This document shows, one piece after another, positions 12,640 to 22,790 of a DNA stretch of 64,000 nucleotides. Both the position numbers and the translations under genes were made by a program. The stretch's first letter is position 1. Each line of letters starts with the position of its first letter. This DNA comes from Haberlea rhodopensis (taxonomy: Eukaryota; Streptophyta; Magnoliopsida; Lamiales; Gesneriaceae), in assembly GCA_907163345.1 (NCBI GenBank), contig CAJQUN010000021.1, positions 2,418,001 through 2,482,000 of the forward strand, written 5' to 3'. The notes beneath the pieces are model-generated. The model did not search any database. It worked only from the letters and a program-made list of their open reading frames with translations, and had not been told where the DNA came from.

Positions 12640-13980
12640 AGAGTCACATGACTCTTGTCTCCCTATGGTCCCTAGAAATTTGGTTTTTGCAGTCCGCGTG
12701 GGAATCTTCCACGTTTGCTCGGTCCTGCTTTGTCATCTTTCTTTTGGTCCCTTTTGACAGGGAATCCTTTCCCGAACAGTGGCGCTTTCTGCTCTGGGCA
12801 GCTCGGGCAGATATAGTCCTGCCATCTTGCCACATGAGCCATGTTGTAGAACTTCCGGCTAGTTTCTTTGGTTGCCGGAATCTTGTTGTCCCATAATATT
12901 TGCCTCTTCTTTTCAAAGATTTCCTCGTCAACTTTTGTAGTATGGCTTGTCATGGAGTTAACCATGAATGATCTGTTTGCTGTTTTCTGAAAAATTTTGA
13001 ACGAATACTTGACTTTCTCCATCTCAGTGAGACAGACCAATAATCCCCAAGCTCTTATGGTAATAATGTCATCTTATGTGAGCGGGGAATCTAGTGTTGT
13101 TCCTTCAGGCGGTGGTTTTATTTGATCCATCGCCTTCCAGTTAGGCCTTTGTAACTTTACAAAATGAAAACTAGGGTGAAGGCCTTTTCCTGTGATTTCT
13201 AGGGCTGCAGTTATGAATTTTAGCTCCAGAACATCTCCTCATCCAAGTGTATGATTATTCTGCCATGAGTCATACACTCCTTCATAGATCCAATCCGGTA
13301 ATTTTATGATTTCCGGAAAACTTCGTGATGTGGTAAAGATTGAAGCTAGGCAGCCAAAATCAAACCAATCACGAACACTTTCTGGTTTGACACCAGGATG
13401 CATCCACGTTCTTGGGTATTTTCTTAACCAGTCTGCTGTAATTTTTCCAGGAATTATACCCACTCTGGTAAAGTTTCTTCCATGTTCTCTGATATTCCTG
13501 CAAAAGGGGAGTTGGGGAAACTTTAATCTCGTTAGTATTAACCTTAGATTTGCCCACCGATGGCCTAAGATTAATCTCTCCCTCTTTAACCCCTGAGGTG
13601 CTGGGTTGGCTTAATTCTTCAGATATCCTAGATACATGGGAATCACTTTTTCCTTCTGCATCTTCCCCGAAAGGATCAATACTAGGACTTGTAGTGATGG
13701 TACTTGAATCCTCCACACCGGTTGATGAGCCCGGCTCTCTGAAACACGACTTTAGCTTCACCGCTGAAGCATCCCGTCGGAGGGGAATATAAAGACCGTC
13801 CCATAAACAGGTGTGAGCCTGCATGGTAGCCTTCATAACCTGTTGGACCTTCGTGAGATTCAGTTCATGTACTTGATCCGCAACCTAGGAATTGATCACC
13901 AGGCCTTTGATCTTATTGTCTAGCTCCTCCAGATTTTCTCGAAGGTGCTTTGATCTCGTTAAGATGGAATTAGCTTCCAT
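12640..13980 (-). pseudogene. endogenous caulimovirid second ORF, unknown function
   Basis: The frame opens with ATG at 13980-13978, just after the RNase H region ends. It reads about 30 codons with heptad-like Leu/Lys/Glu spacing (possible coiled coil), meets a TAG, and continues to about 13370. A Ser/Thr-rich region follows. Frame changes near 13370 and 13100 lead to the C-terminal part (13040-12672), which contains a CPSCPEQK cysteine pair and a Lys/Arg-rich tail. I recognise no domain. A second copy at 7472-8770 shows the same order of conserved blocks, which argues that it was a real viral protein. Its role is unknown. Confidence 0.65.
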
Positions 13981-14009
13981 CTCTTGTAAAAAAATATGCA
14001 AGAATATTT

Positions 14010-15700
14010 TTATCAGATTTCACAATGACAATATCATAATCATAATATTGTCATTCAGCTTGCCATCTTAAAAGTCTAGCCTTTTCTGGTTTTGATTCAA
14101 TTTTATTTTTTAAAAAGGCCTTGACACTCGTTTTATCTATTTTCAAGATAAATTTCTATGCTATTAGAAAAAGTGGCCATTTCTTAAAAGCCTTTCGAAC
14201 TGCGAAGAATTCTTTCTCGTTGATGTGCCATCTAATGACTTTGCTGCTGTCAAATAGACCGCTGCAATATCTGCATGGCACTTCCCCATCTGGTGTGGCT
14301 CTCATAAGTACTGCAGCCCACCAATGATCACTGGCATCTGTATATAATACCAATCCATCCTCATCGTTTGGTATTGCAAGTTTTGGTAGTTGCCTGCAAA
14401 CCTCTTTAAGCTGTTTGACAGCTTGTCTATGATCTTCATTCTATTCAAACTTAACATCTTTCTTGAGTAGTGGACTGAACACCTTTCTGTGGTTTTCTAG
14501 ATTGTTGATAAACATTCCAGCAAAATTAACAACTCCTAAAAAACTCTGAAGTTGTTTTAAATCCTTGAGGTCATCCGGATATCCTTGTACTTTTTCAACA
14601 ATATGATTATGCAGGATGATTCCAGATTCATCGATCTCGATTCCAAGGAACTCGATCTGTCTTGTAGCAATCACTGCTTTCTTTTTGGAAAGCACTAACC
14701 CTTCATTGTAACAAACATCTGAAAAGATTTCCAAATGTGTAATATGTTCTTTCATGTTTCTTGACGCAATGAGTATATCGTCAATATACACGAACATGAA
14801 GCTGAAGTGATTCTTAAAAAGATTATCCATCTTCCTTTGAAATATTTGGGGAGCATTTGCCAATCCCATTGGCATGACATTCCTGATATAATGTCCTTGT
14901 GGTGTGGGGATGGGTCTGAATCTGAATCTGACGAACTCATTTTCTTTTCCAGCTTTCACTTTCAAAGTGGCTATGAGCTCATTCTTACTCCACCATGCCA
15001 GTGGATCCTTGTTGTAGTTTCTATGAATTTTCCTTTTTACATCCTCTAGAGTAATTTGCTTTTCAATGGTAGCTTCAAGTTGTGGAAATTTATCTTGTAA
15101 TGCCTTTTTCAGTAGCAACAGGGTTTCTGGAGCAACTTCTTCCTCATCATGTTCTCTAAAACACATAATATTAACCCAGTCAAAAGTTTGAGAATCCTTT
15201 TCACTAGGACCTTGTTGCCGGAACTGAAGAATTGCTTCTCCAAATTTTCGCTGATCCTTCATATTTGGGTGTCGAAGTTTTCCTTCACCACCACGCTTGC
15301 TGCGAAAACTAATAGGGAATTTTCTGTGAAACGCCTCTCTTAATCTTTGCACAATAATCTTATTATCACAAAGGGTTGTGAAAATAAGTTTTCTTGTCTC
15401 GTTCTCCTGTGTGAATCGCTTGAATGTCTGTAGGAAATTGTTTCCTAGCAGCATATCTGCGCCTGTATCATGAAAATAAATAGGTGGAGTTTTGACTTTG
15501 TACCACGGGGTGCCTCCTGCTCCGCCGATAATGATTTCCGCTCCTTGGATTCCTTCATTAAGAATAAGGATCCTCTTGGAAAAGTCTCTTCCGGCAATGG
15601 CTGGTAATTTCTCACCAATTTCTTTGGGGAAGATATCTCGCCTGCAGTACATATTCCAGCTCCGGAGTCAATGTAAGCTACAAAATATTATGCTCGATAT
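14010..15700 (-). pseudogene. endogenous caulimovirid protease, reverse transcriptase and RNase H
   Basis: The pepsin-like protease active site D-S-G is at 15669-15661 inside YIDSGAGIC. A frameshift near 15645 follows, then one open frame to 14441. The palm keeps GLANAPQIF and the catalytic YIDD at 14788-14777. The normally long stretch between the N-terminal RT region and PQGHY is missing, so motif A with its catalytic aspartate appears deleted. The connection and RNase H with LYTDASD (14350 region) and HINEKEFFAV follow after another frame break near 14400, and the frame decays by about 14010. The intact virus enzyme copies pregenomic RNA into DNA in the capsid. This copy cannot. Confidence 0.85.
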
Positions 15701-16250
15701 TTTTTCACATAACATCCCGACGGAGATTTATATGGAGAATGGGCTGGTGGTCATCTGATCCTATATCTTTTCCTGCCACCATGAATTCCATTCCATCTTG
15801 TAATCTTTCCCAATGTTTATGTTCCTCGAGAAATTCAATCCCTAGAATAAGCTGTTCTGGGATTCTCCCGGCAGTTCCTCATTGTGAGATCAATTTCACC
15901 AATTTGAAGGTTTTCTTGATATTTGCCAACTGTAGGTTGTTGCAAATGGTAGAGGACATCACAAGGGAAGCGATTCTCTTTTTTCGTAATGTCAAAAATT
16001 ATCTGCACTTCTCTCCAGCCTTCTGGGCATTTCACTTTTCCTGTTGTTTTGATTACATCAGGGGTTTTCCGAATTCTGCTTGAGACTGCCTTCTGTTTTT
16101 CCCTCGGATAGTTGCTGATTAACCTATCCTGTTGGAAACACATCCTTCTTGGCTAGATCATAAGGCTCCTGCTTCTGTTCAGCATAGGTTGATCTTGTAT
16201 CCTCATGTCGATCTCCTATTGTCGGAGTATCAATGATGTCCGGCAAAATT
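15700..16250 (-). pseudogene. endogenous caulimovirid polyprotein linker between movement protein and protease
   Basis: Two overlapping frames (16342-16124 and 16143-15835) continue the polyprotein between the movement-protein core and the protease. An in-frame stop after DVFPTG lies near 16126. The segment contains FDITKKENRFPCD and IGEIDLT-type text that leads into the protease region. No separate domain was recognised. Confidence 0.6.
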
Positions 16251-16853
16251 GCTTTGGCGAAATCTTCGAAGATTCTGGGGACTTCGATGAACTCATTTCT
16301 CAACACTTCTGAATGATGAGTATTCGAGAGCGCGTATGACATCTGTAGGTAATTGAGTATGGCATGTTCCCTTCTTTTATCAAATCACTTCTTTTAAAAT
16401 CTTGATGAAGAGTGAGAACTTTGTTGAAATCTCGATCGCCCAAATTGTATGCAATCCTTGGATAGATGTTAAAGGCCATCTTTCCTGCATACAGGTTTCC
16501 CGTAACCGCTCCCAAACAAGAATCTTTGAGGTTCGGGATTCTCTTGTCAAAGATCGCCGGGTTGAGGGGCGAATCAATCCCTTCCTTGAATGTTGCTTTA
16601 ATGATACTCTAATGGCTCCGATATGAATCCATGAGAGTGTATTAGCAACTTTTCTTTTGACTTTGTTTTTAATCTCCTGGATTTCTCTGTAGGGGATTAA
16701 CTGCATCTCAATTTGGTTTCCCGTGAATTCCATCGGGATCGCAAATTCACCTGTTGTCACCCTATAGATAATCTGATGCTTCCTGCTTCGAAGACCAATC
16801 ATATCCACGGCTTTTTCCATTGCTCCAATTGTAAATCCATCATACATTTGAAG
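16250..16853 (-). pseudogene. endogenous caulimovirid movement protein (30K family)
   Basis: Conserved blocks of the 30K superfamily cell-to-cell movement protein are readable on the minus strand: NTLSWIHIGAI, then GNLYAGKMAFNIYP, then VLTLHQDF and the SYALSNTHHS end block. They lie in three frames, so at least two frameshifts (about 16605 and 16345) break the protein. In live caulimovirids this domain enlarges plasmodesmata for virion movement. It lies after the coat-protein zinc finger in the polyprotein. Confidence 0.8.
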
Positions 16854-17142
16854 CTTTGGTTATTCCTTCATGATCCTCATAAGAGTTTTATGAGAAACAG
16901 TCGTATGGGAGAAGAATCCTGACGGGTCTTCTCTGATCATGTGTTGAAGAAACTCTCCTTCACTCTGATTCGGAACAACTGGATTCACCTCCATTATCCG
17001 AATAGATTTCTTCTTCGTAAATGCTCTCATCTGAGGGTATGTCCTCAAATTGATACACCTGCACCAGATCCTGGAAATAGACAGCATCATCAAATTCCTT
17101 GGTAAGGTCGAACTGTCTTACTCCACGACTTTGGTTTTATGG

Positions 17143-17748
17143 ACAAGCTGTAGAGATATGTCATCTTGATCTGCATGTCCAGCAGTTACAATCTTTGAAA
17201 CTCTCATTTGCACGAGTACGTGTGCGTCTGAAAGTTCTCTTCATTGGTGTTCTGCTAGAACCAGCTTGATTAGAACATGTCGACGAGATTATACTCCTTG
17301 TTGGTCCTGATCTTTACCCCGATCTGTAACTTCGGACTTTCTGTTTTGACCAGAACTTTCTAGGTCTCCATGAAGACCTACTTCTTCCTCGGGCATATGG
17401 ATGAGCTCTATGTTTTTTTCATCTTTCGCCTCTGGGGGTAGTTTCCAATAATTGTCGGGATATCATTCCCTGTACAGCAAAGATGAGCTATTTTGTTGAT
17501 TCCTCTGAGTTTCTTGAAATTATTTTGGAGCTTTGCTTGGTAGCACCACTCCGCAAGCTTTACTTAAGAAATGACATTCTCCTGGACACCATCTCGATTG
17601 CATGAGGTGTTACTCCTGGATAAACATTTCTCTCCAGGGGATCGGAATTTTGACAAAGAACACTTCTGCTGCATCTTTTTCTTCTATCTTTGCCTTCTAT
17701 CGATACTCTGTAAAGAGTTTGATGTACTCGTCTACATAACATATATCA
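17143..17748 (-). pseudogene. endogenous caulimovirid coat protein C-terminal part with zinc finger
   Basis: The frame next to the nested LTR carries FFVKIPIPW, resembling the conserved capsid core. It then breaks several times and ends with a cysteine cluster at 17190-17143. The cluster spacing is C-X-C-X2-C-X4-H-X4-C, which is the caulimovirid coat-protein signature. A TGA at 17163-17161 replaces one residue of the X4 loop. After it, about 16860-17140 reads as an acidic linker (EDIPSDESIYEEE) leading to the movement protein. The 5' part of the domain is separated by the nested elements and resumes at 22756-22790 and 24804-25020. Confidence 0.75.
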
Positions 17749-18964
17749 TGTAGTTCTAGGCTAATTAGCGTTTTAAAATAAATTTGCCAAAAGTTGAGTT
17801 TGCGCTGCGGAAGACTTCAAGTCAATCGAACAATAAAAAATAAGAAGTAATAAATAAATGCGTAAAGTAAATAAAGCGATAAAGCGACACAAATATTTGT
17901 TATAGACGTTCGGCGATGAATCGCCTACGTCTCCTCTTCCCGGCTAGAAAACGCCCAACCGAGGTTCCACTAGAACAACTTTGATCTTGGCTTTAAGGGC
18001 TCCAAGTTAACCACAACACACTCTTCCCGAGTGACACACTCTTCACGAGTCTTCTTGGCCTTAAGGGCTCCAAGGATAGCCACACACAAACTCTTCCCGA
18101 GTCACGCACACTCTTCACGATTCTTCTTGGCATTAAGGGCTCCAAGGATAGCCACACACTTGCACCAACTTCACTTGTTGATGTCTTATACAATTTTCAA
18201 CTTGCGTCGGTGTTAGAGAACCTTCAATAAATCAAATGACACATTCACGGTGTACCAACACGAAGAATCAACAACTCTCACACAAGAAATAAATTACAAA
18301 CTCCAATACAACACAAATGTATGAAGTTTGCAATGCTAGAATGAATTTCAATTGAGCAAGCTTTCTTGTAGTTTATAGTCTTGTTTCTTGTCTTCAAAAT
18401 TCTCCAAAACATCCATATTTATAGTGTAGAAGGCCCCAAGGCTCCTACTAGCCGTTGCTACACTTAAGGCTTGAATCACTCCAAGATCGCCTCAGCCATC
18501 GCCTCGGGCGATCTCCATCGCCGCGCACCAACGGTCGAAATCTTCACTGATCGCCTCAGGCGATCGTTACCAAAAATCAATGACGTAGCTTCGGTTGATC
18601 ACAAATCTTCATCGCCTCAAACGAAGTCTTCATCGCCTCAAGCGAATTCTACATCGCATCAGGCGATCTAGCCATCGCCTCAGGCGATCTCCCCATGCGC
18701 GCGGTCCTCGACGTCGCTTCAGTTGATGAACGTGGCGATGACTTGAGTGGCTGCCATCGCCCCACATCACCATCGCCTGGGGCGATCTTGCCCAGTCCTT
18801 GCAAATTTGATTTTCTTCAAACATCTCACTTTTCAATCAACTAAACCTGTACACTAAGTAGACACATTAGTATAACAAACACAAATTTCGTTGATCATCA
18901 AAACTCATAAATAATTCGGAGATAAATTAAGCATTAAACTCAACAATGCGTTTAAGGCTCAACA
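17749..18964 (-). repeat. 3' LTR of nested element (1216 bp)
   Basis: Aligns end to end with 21499-22755. Its right edge (CTCAACA at 18964) abuts the polypurine tract. The left edge is degenerate: TGTAGTTCTAGGCTAATTAGCG replaces the longer TGTTGGAAACGAAGAGG start seen in the other LTR. It contains about three tandem copies of a 60-bp unit with TTAAGGGCTCCAAGGATAG (17985-18165). Confidence 0.85.
18485..18790. repeat. cluster of ATCGCCTCAGGCGAT near-palindromes in left LTR
   Basis: About ten copies of the near-palindrome ATCGCCT-C-AGGCGAT, or half-sites of it, occur within 300 bp. Some are exact and some degenerate (TCAAGCGA, TCGGTTGA). They recur at matching places in the right LTR. Palindromic repeat clusters upstream of the LTR promoter are a reported Sirevirus feature. 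Confidence 0.8.
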
Positions 18965-18985
18965 ATCTCCGCCTTTTTGATGATC
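18965..18985 (-). other. polypurine tract of nested element
   Basis: On the minus strand AAAAAGGCGGAGAT stands immediately before the LTR start TGTTGAGCC. It marks the plus-strand primer and the LTR boundary at 18964. Confidence 0.75.
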
Positions 18986-19039
18986 AGAAAACTTAATAAA
19001 CTTGAAGATGTAATATGCATGAAATATGAGTAAACAATA

Positions 19040-19060
19040 CCCCCCCCCCCCCCCCCCCCC
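19040..19060. repeat. poly-C tract (21 C)
   Basis: Uninterrupted cytosines, so poly-G on the coding strand of the nested element, just upstream of its 3' LTR. Confidence 0.95.
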
Positions 19061-20047
19061 GTAACAATTGCATAGCACATACAAGATTTACCAAGTAAAG
19101 CATGATACAAAAACTCTCCCCCTCAAACCATGCATGAGCTCTCCCCCTCAAACCATGCATGTATTAAGCTTCAAGTTTATCACAAAATTCTCCCCCTTTT
19201 TGTGATAATCAAAAAGCACAAAGTTCAAACAAGCATAGCACAAATATATGTTGACACATAGCCATATTTTAACAATTAGCACATGTTCCTCATCAAGCAT
19301 GTAATGACCATAACAAGCATAAGATTAAATCATTGAGAGGAAGACAAACATGCGTTTAAGGCAATTTACAACAATGAATTCTAACTTGTGCAAGGTGTGC
19401 ATATGTTCTACCAAAGTTCATGCACTCATGCCCAATAGACATTAAATTTCTCAAAGCATTATTATAAATATTGATAAGTTAAATAAAATCAGTGAGGCCA
19501 TAGAAACAATATATGAAATTCTTAGGCCATATTTCTATGATCCAAGATAGAGCATCTAAACACTTAAAGCATGCTTAATCATATTTTATTGATTTTCACA
19601 TTGCATATTCAAATTGAACTCAATGCACATCAAGATATTTACCATAAAGAGATAAGCATAAATCATGTATTAAAACAATTTAAATATGCATATACTAAGG
19701 GGAAATGCATTTTACTATCAATGAATATTGAATTCATTATTTATTGGTCAAAATTAATTTGTGCCAATGAAATTTGAATTGCTCTTTTTAAATGCACAAT
19801 TATAATTCAAAATAAATTTACCTTGGATGATAGGAATGAATTCATATCATCGGTCATTTTACCTCGCGCTTCCTCTATTGTGGTGCATAAGATGATTTCC
19901 TCCCTTGAGATGCTAGTGCCTTCATCCTCTCTCCCTTTGTTGTTCCTACAAAACAAGTTTTTGATTGGAGGATCTTTGGTACCCATTTGATTTTTGCGTC
20001 CTTGCGTGTTAGCTTTCATTGGTGCTTTTGGAATCCATTTCCACCTT

Positions 20048-21274
20048 TTATTGGTTTTTAGCAAATCTACATTTATTCTTTGTATGACCAACATTACAAC
20101 AATAAGTGCAAGTAGGAGAATTATGCTTAGCTTTAGCCAACAAGTTTGAAAATGTTTTAGATTTGCTAGAAAAGCCTAGTCCGACTTTATCGACGCTATA
20201 TCGTTGCAAGCCAAGCAATTCTTCCAACTTTAAGCTACTTTCACTAAACTTACAAAAGGATTTCTTCAAAGAACTTAATTCATTTTTCAATGAATTGTTT
20301 TTTTCATCTTTCTTGGCTAACTCAAGTTTGAGTAATTTGTTATTCATCTTGGTTTTGCCAAGAACATCAATTAGCTCATTATATGTTTCTAATAATTCAT
20401 CAAAAGATGGTACATCATCGTCGCTTTCCTCTTCTTCATCATTTGCGTCATCTTTGGCCATGAAACAAAGGTTTGTTGCTTCTTCTTCATCGGAGTCACT
20501 ATCACTCCATGTGGCCATAATATCTTTCTTCTTCCCTTTATCCTCATTCTTCTTCCTAGGAAATTCATTAGCATAATGACCTTTATATTGACAATTATAA
20601 CATGTTACCTCTTGTTTAGAATCATGTTTGGTAGCACCAGAGGTCTTTGGCTTGTAGTATTTGTTGTAGAATTTCTTGAACTTTCTTGTGAACAAGATCA
20701 TCTCCTCATCATCTTCATCATCATATTGTTCTTTCATTCCGACCAAGGCTATCCCCTTTCTTATGGATCTATCTTCCTCCTTTAATCCCTTCCGGGTTGA
20801 CACTTCAAGCTCGTGGCTCACCAAGATACCATGAAGTTCATCAATATCATATGATGCACTATCTCCTTTGTTGGATTCAATGATAGCCGTCCTCTTCGCA
20901 TCCCATTCTTGTGGTAAGGCTCTAAGGGCTCTTCTCCATATTTGCTTTGGAGGATACTTTTCTCCAAGTTGGGCAAGCTCATTAATAATTTGAGTGAGCC
21001 TTCTAAACATTGAGTCAACGTTTTCTCCGGACTCCATCTCAAAGGTTTCATACTTGAGTTGCAATAGATCGATCTTTGTCTCATTCACTTGGTTTGTGCC
21101 CTCATGACAAATTTGCAATTTGTCCCAAATTTTCTTTGCGGTTGAGCACATCGATATCCGGTTGTACTCCTTCATATCTAAAGCACAATGCAAAATATTA
21201 ATAGCTTTAGCATTTTGAGAAATTAAAATCATATCCGCCCTTGTAAAAGCGTCCATTTTTTTGGAAACATTCAT
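20048..21274 (-). CDS. Gag protein of nested copia element
   Basis: A 408-residue open frame with the copia Gag (UBN2-type) fold region at residues 1-140 (ISMCSTAKKIWDKLQ, then LLQLKYETFEM, then FRRLTQIINEL). Two CCHC knuckles follow. The first (CYNCQYKGHYANEF, about residue 225) has lost its final cysteine to Phe. The second, near the C-terminus (CTYCCNVGHTKNKC), is intact. The middle is highly acidic with a Ser/Asp-rich stretch, then a Leu/Lys heptad region likely to form a coiled coil. Gag packages element RNA into particles. The frame ends at a stop after FAKNQ, where pol would be expected; a further broken frame runs to 19807. The remaining 18986-19806 is AT-rich non-coding DNA. Confidence 0.85.
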   Translation of the reverse strand: MNVSKKMDAFTRADMILISQNAKAINILHCALDMKEYNRISMCSTAKKIWDKLQICHEGTNQVNETKIDLLQLKYETFEMESGENVDSMFRRLTQIINELAQLGEKYPPKQIWRRALRALPQEWDAKRTAIIESNKGDSASYDIDELHGILVSHELEVSTRKGLKEEDRSIRKGIALVGMKEQYDDEDDEEMILFTRKFKKFYNKYYKPKTSGATKHDSKQEVTCYNCQYKGHYANEFPRKKNEDKGKKKDIMATWSDSDSDEEEATNLCFMAKDDANDEEEESDDDVPSFDELLETYNELIDVLGKTKMNNKLLKLELAKKDEKNNSLKNELSSLKKSFCKFSESSLKLEELLGLQRYSVDKVGLGFSSKSKTFSNLLAKAKHNSPTCTYCCNVGHTKNKCRFAKNQ

Positions 21275-21484
21275 TCTCTCAACTTCCTTTAAATGAATAT
21301 GTGGAGCTTTTACAATTATCTTTCATAGGTCATAATTTACGGATTGGATATATAGAGAAATTCTATTTTTCCAATATCCGTAGTTATCTCCCGTGAAGAG
21401 CGGCGGTCGATTGATCGATTGACCTTGAGCAAACTCATTTGCTAGATTAGCCATAAAAAATTGATTTAAAGAAAAAATCAAATG

Positions 21485-21496
21485 TCTCTGATACCA
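21485..21496 (-). other. tRNA-iMet primer-binding site of nested element
   Basis: TGGTATCAGAGA on the minus strand, two bases inside the LTR edge at 21499. It matches the initiator-Met tRNA 3' end in the first eleven positions. Confidence 0.8.
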
Positions 21497-21498
21497 CT

Positions 21499-22755
21499 TG
21501 TTGGAAACGAAGAGGGGGGTTGGCTACTTTAGCGTTTTAAAATGAATTTGCCAAAAGTCGAGTTTGCGATGCAGAAGACTTCAAGTCAATCGAGCAATAA
21601 AAATAATAAGTAATAAATAAATGCGTAAAGTAAATAAAGCGATAAAGCGACACAAATATTTGTTATAGAAGTTCGGCGATGAATCGCCTACGTCTCCTCT
21701 TCCCGGCTAGAAAACGTCCAACCGAGGTTCCACTATAACAACTTTGATCTTGGTCTGAAGGGCTCCAAGTTAGCCACAACACACTCTTCCCGAGTGACAC
21801 ACTCTTCACGAGTCTTCTTTGCCTTAAGGGCTCCAAGGATAGCCACACACAAACTATTCCCGAGTCACACACACTCTTCACAATTCTTCTTGGCATTAAG
21901 GGCTCCAAGGATAGCCACACACTTGCACCAACTTCACTTGTTGATGTCTTATACAATTTTCAACTTGCGTCGGTGTTGGAGAACCTTACAATAAACCAAA
22001 TGACACATTCACGGTGTACCAACACAAAGAATCAACAACTCTCACACAAGAAATAAATTACAAACTCCAATGCAACACAAATGTATGAAGTTTGCAATGC
22101 TAGAATGAATTTCAATTAAGCAAGCTTTCTTGTAGTTTATAGTCTTATTTCTTGTCTTCAAAATGCTCCAAAACATCCATATTTATAGTGTAGAAGGCCC
22201 CAAGGCTCCTACTAGTCGTTGCTACACTTAAGGCTTGAATCACTCCAAGATCGCCTCAGCCATCGCCTCTGGCGATCTCCATCGCCGTGCACCAACGGTC
22301 AAAATCTTCACTGATCGCCTCAGGCGATGTCCCGATCGCCTCAGGCGATCGTTACCAAAAATCAATGTCGTAGCTTCGGTTGATCACAAATCTTCATCGC
22401 CTCAAACGAAGTCTACATCGCCTCAAGTGAACTCTACATCGCCTCAGGCGATCTAGCCATCGCCTCAGGCGATCTCCCCATGCGTGCAGTCCTCGACGTC
22501 GCTTCAGTCGATGAGTTTGGCGATGACTTGAGTGACTGCTATCGCCTGGGGCGATGATCACCATCGCCTGGGGCGATCTTGCCCAGTCCCTGCAAATTTG
22601 ATTTTCTTCAAACATTTCACTTTTCAATCAACTAAACCTGTACACTAAGTAGACACATTAGTATAATAAACACAAGTTTTGTTGATCATCAAAACTCATA
22701 AATAATTCGGAGATAAATTAAGCATTAAACTCAACAATGTGTTTAAGGCTCAACA
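21499..22755 (-). repeat. 5' LTR of nested element (1257 bp)
   Basis: Begins TGTTGGAAAC and ends CTCAACA in the plus reading. The matching copy is at 17749-18964. The palindrome cluster is at 22244-22580. Differences between the two LTRs are scattered point changes and small indels, so the insertion is not very recent. Confidence 0.88.
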
Positions 22756-22790
22756 AAGAACTTCTCTGTTTTTGAAATCCAAGATATCCA

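Larger units (their letters stand above)
17749..22755 (-). mobile_element. non-autonomous Sirevirus-like copia element nested in the virus
   Basis: Two similar LTRs flank a 2.5-kb interior that holds a complete Gag ORF but no protease, integrase, RT or RNase H. On the minus strand the right LTR is 5'. It is followed by a tRNA-Met primer site (21496-21485), and the left LTR is preceded by a polypurine tract (18985-18965). Multiple purine runs near the 3' end (GAGGGGGAGAG-type at about 19118-19200) and palindrome-rich LTRs are features described for Sireviruses. It must have been mobilised by proteins of a related full element. Clear target duplications were not seen; the left LTR edge has diverged. 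Confidence 0.85.

Noticed and set aside
17749..17760. Target duplication for the nested Sirevirus-like element
   Set aside because: Left flank TATCA and right flank AAGAA do not match, and the left LTR edge is degenerate, so no duplication is claimed.
18485..18790. Regularly recurring short palindromes that could suggest a CRISPR-like array
   Set aside because: Spacing is irregular, units are imperfect, the cluster sits in an LTR and is duplicated in the partner LTR, and the genome is a plant.
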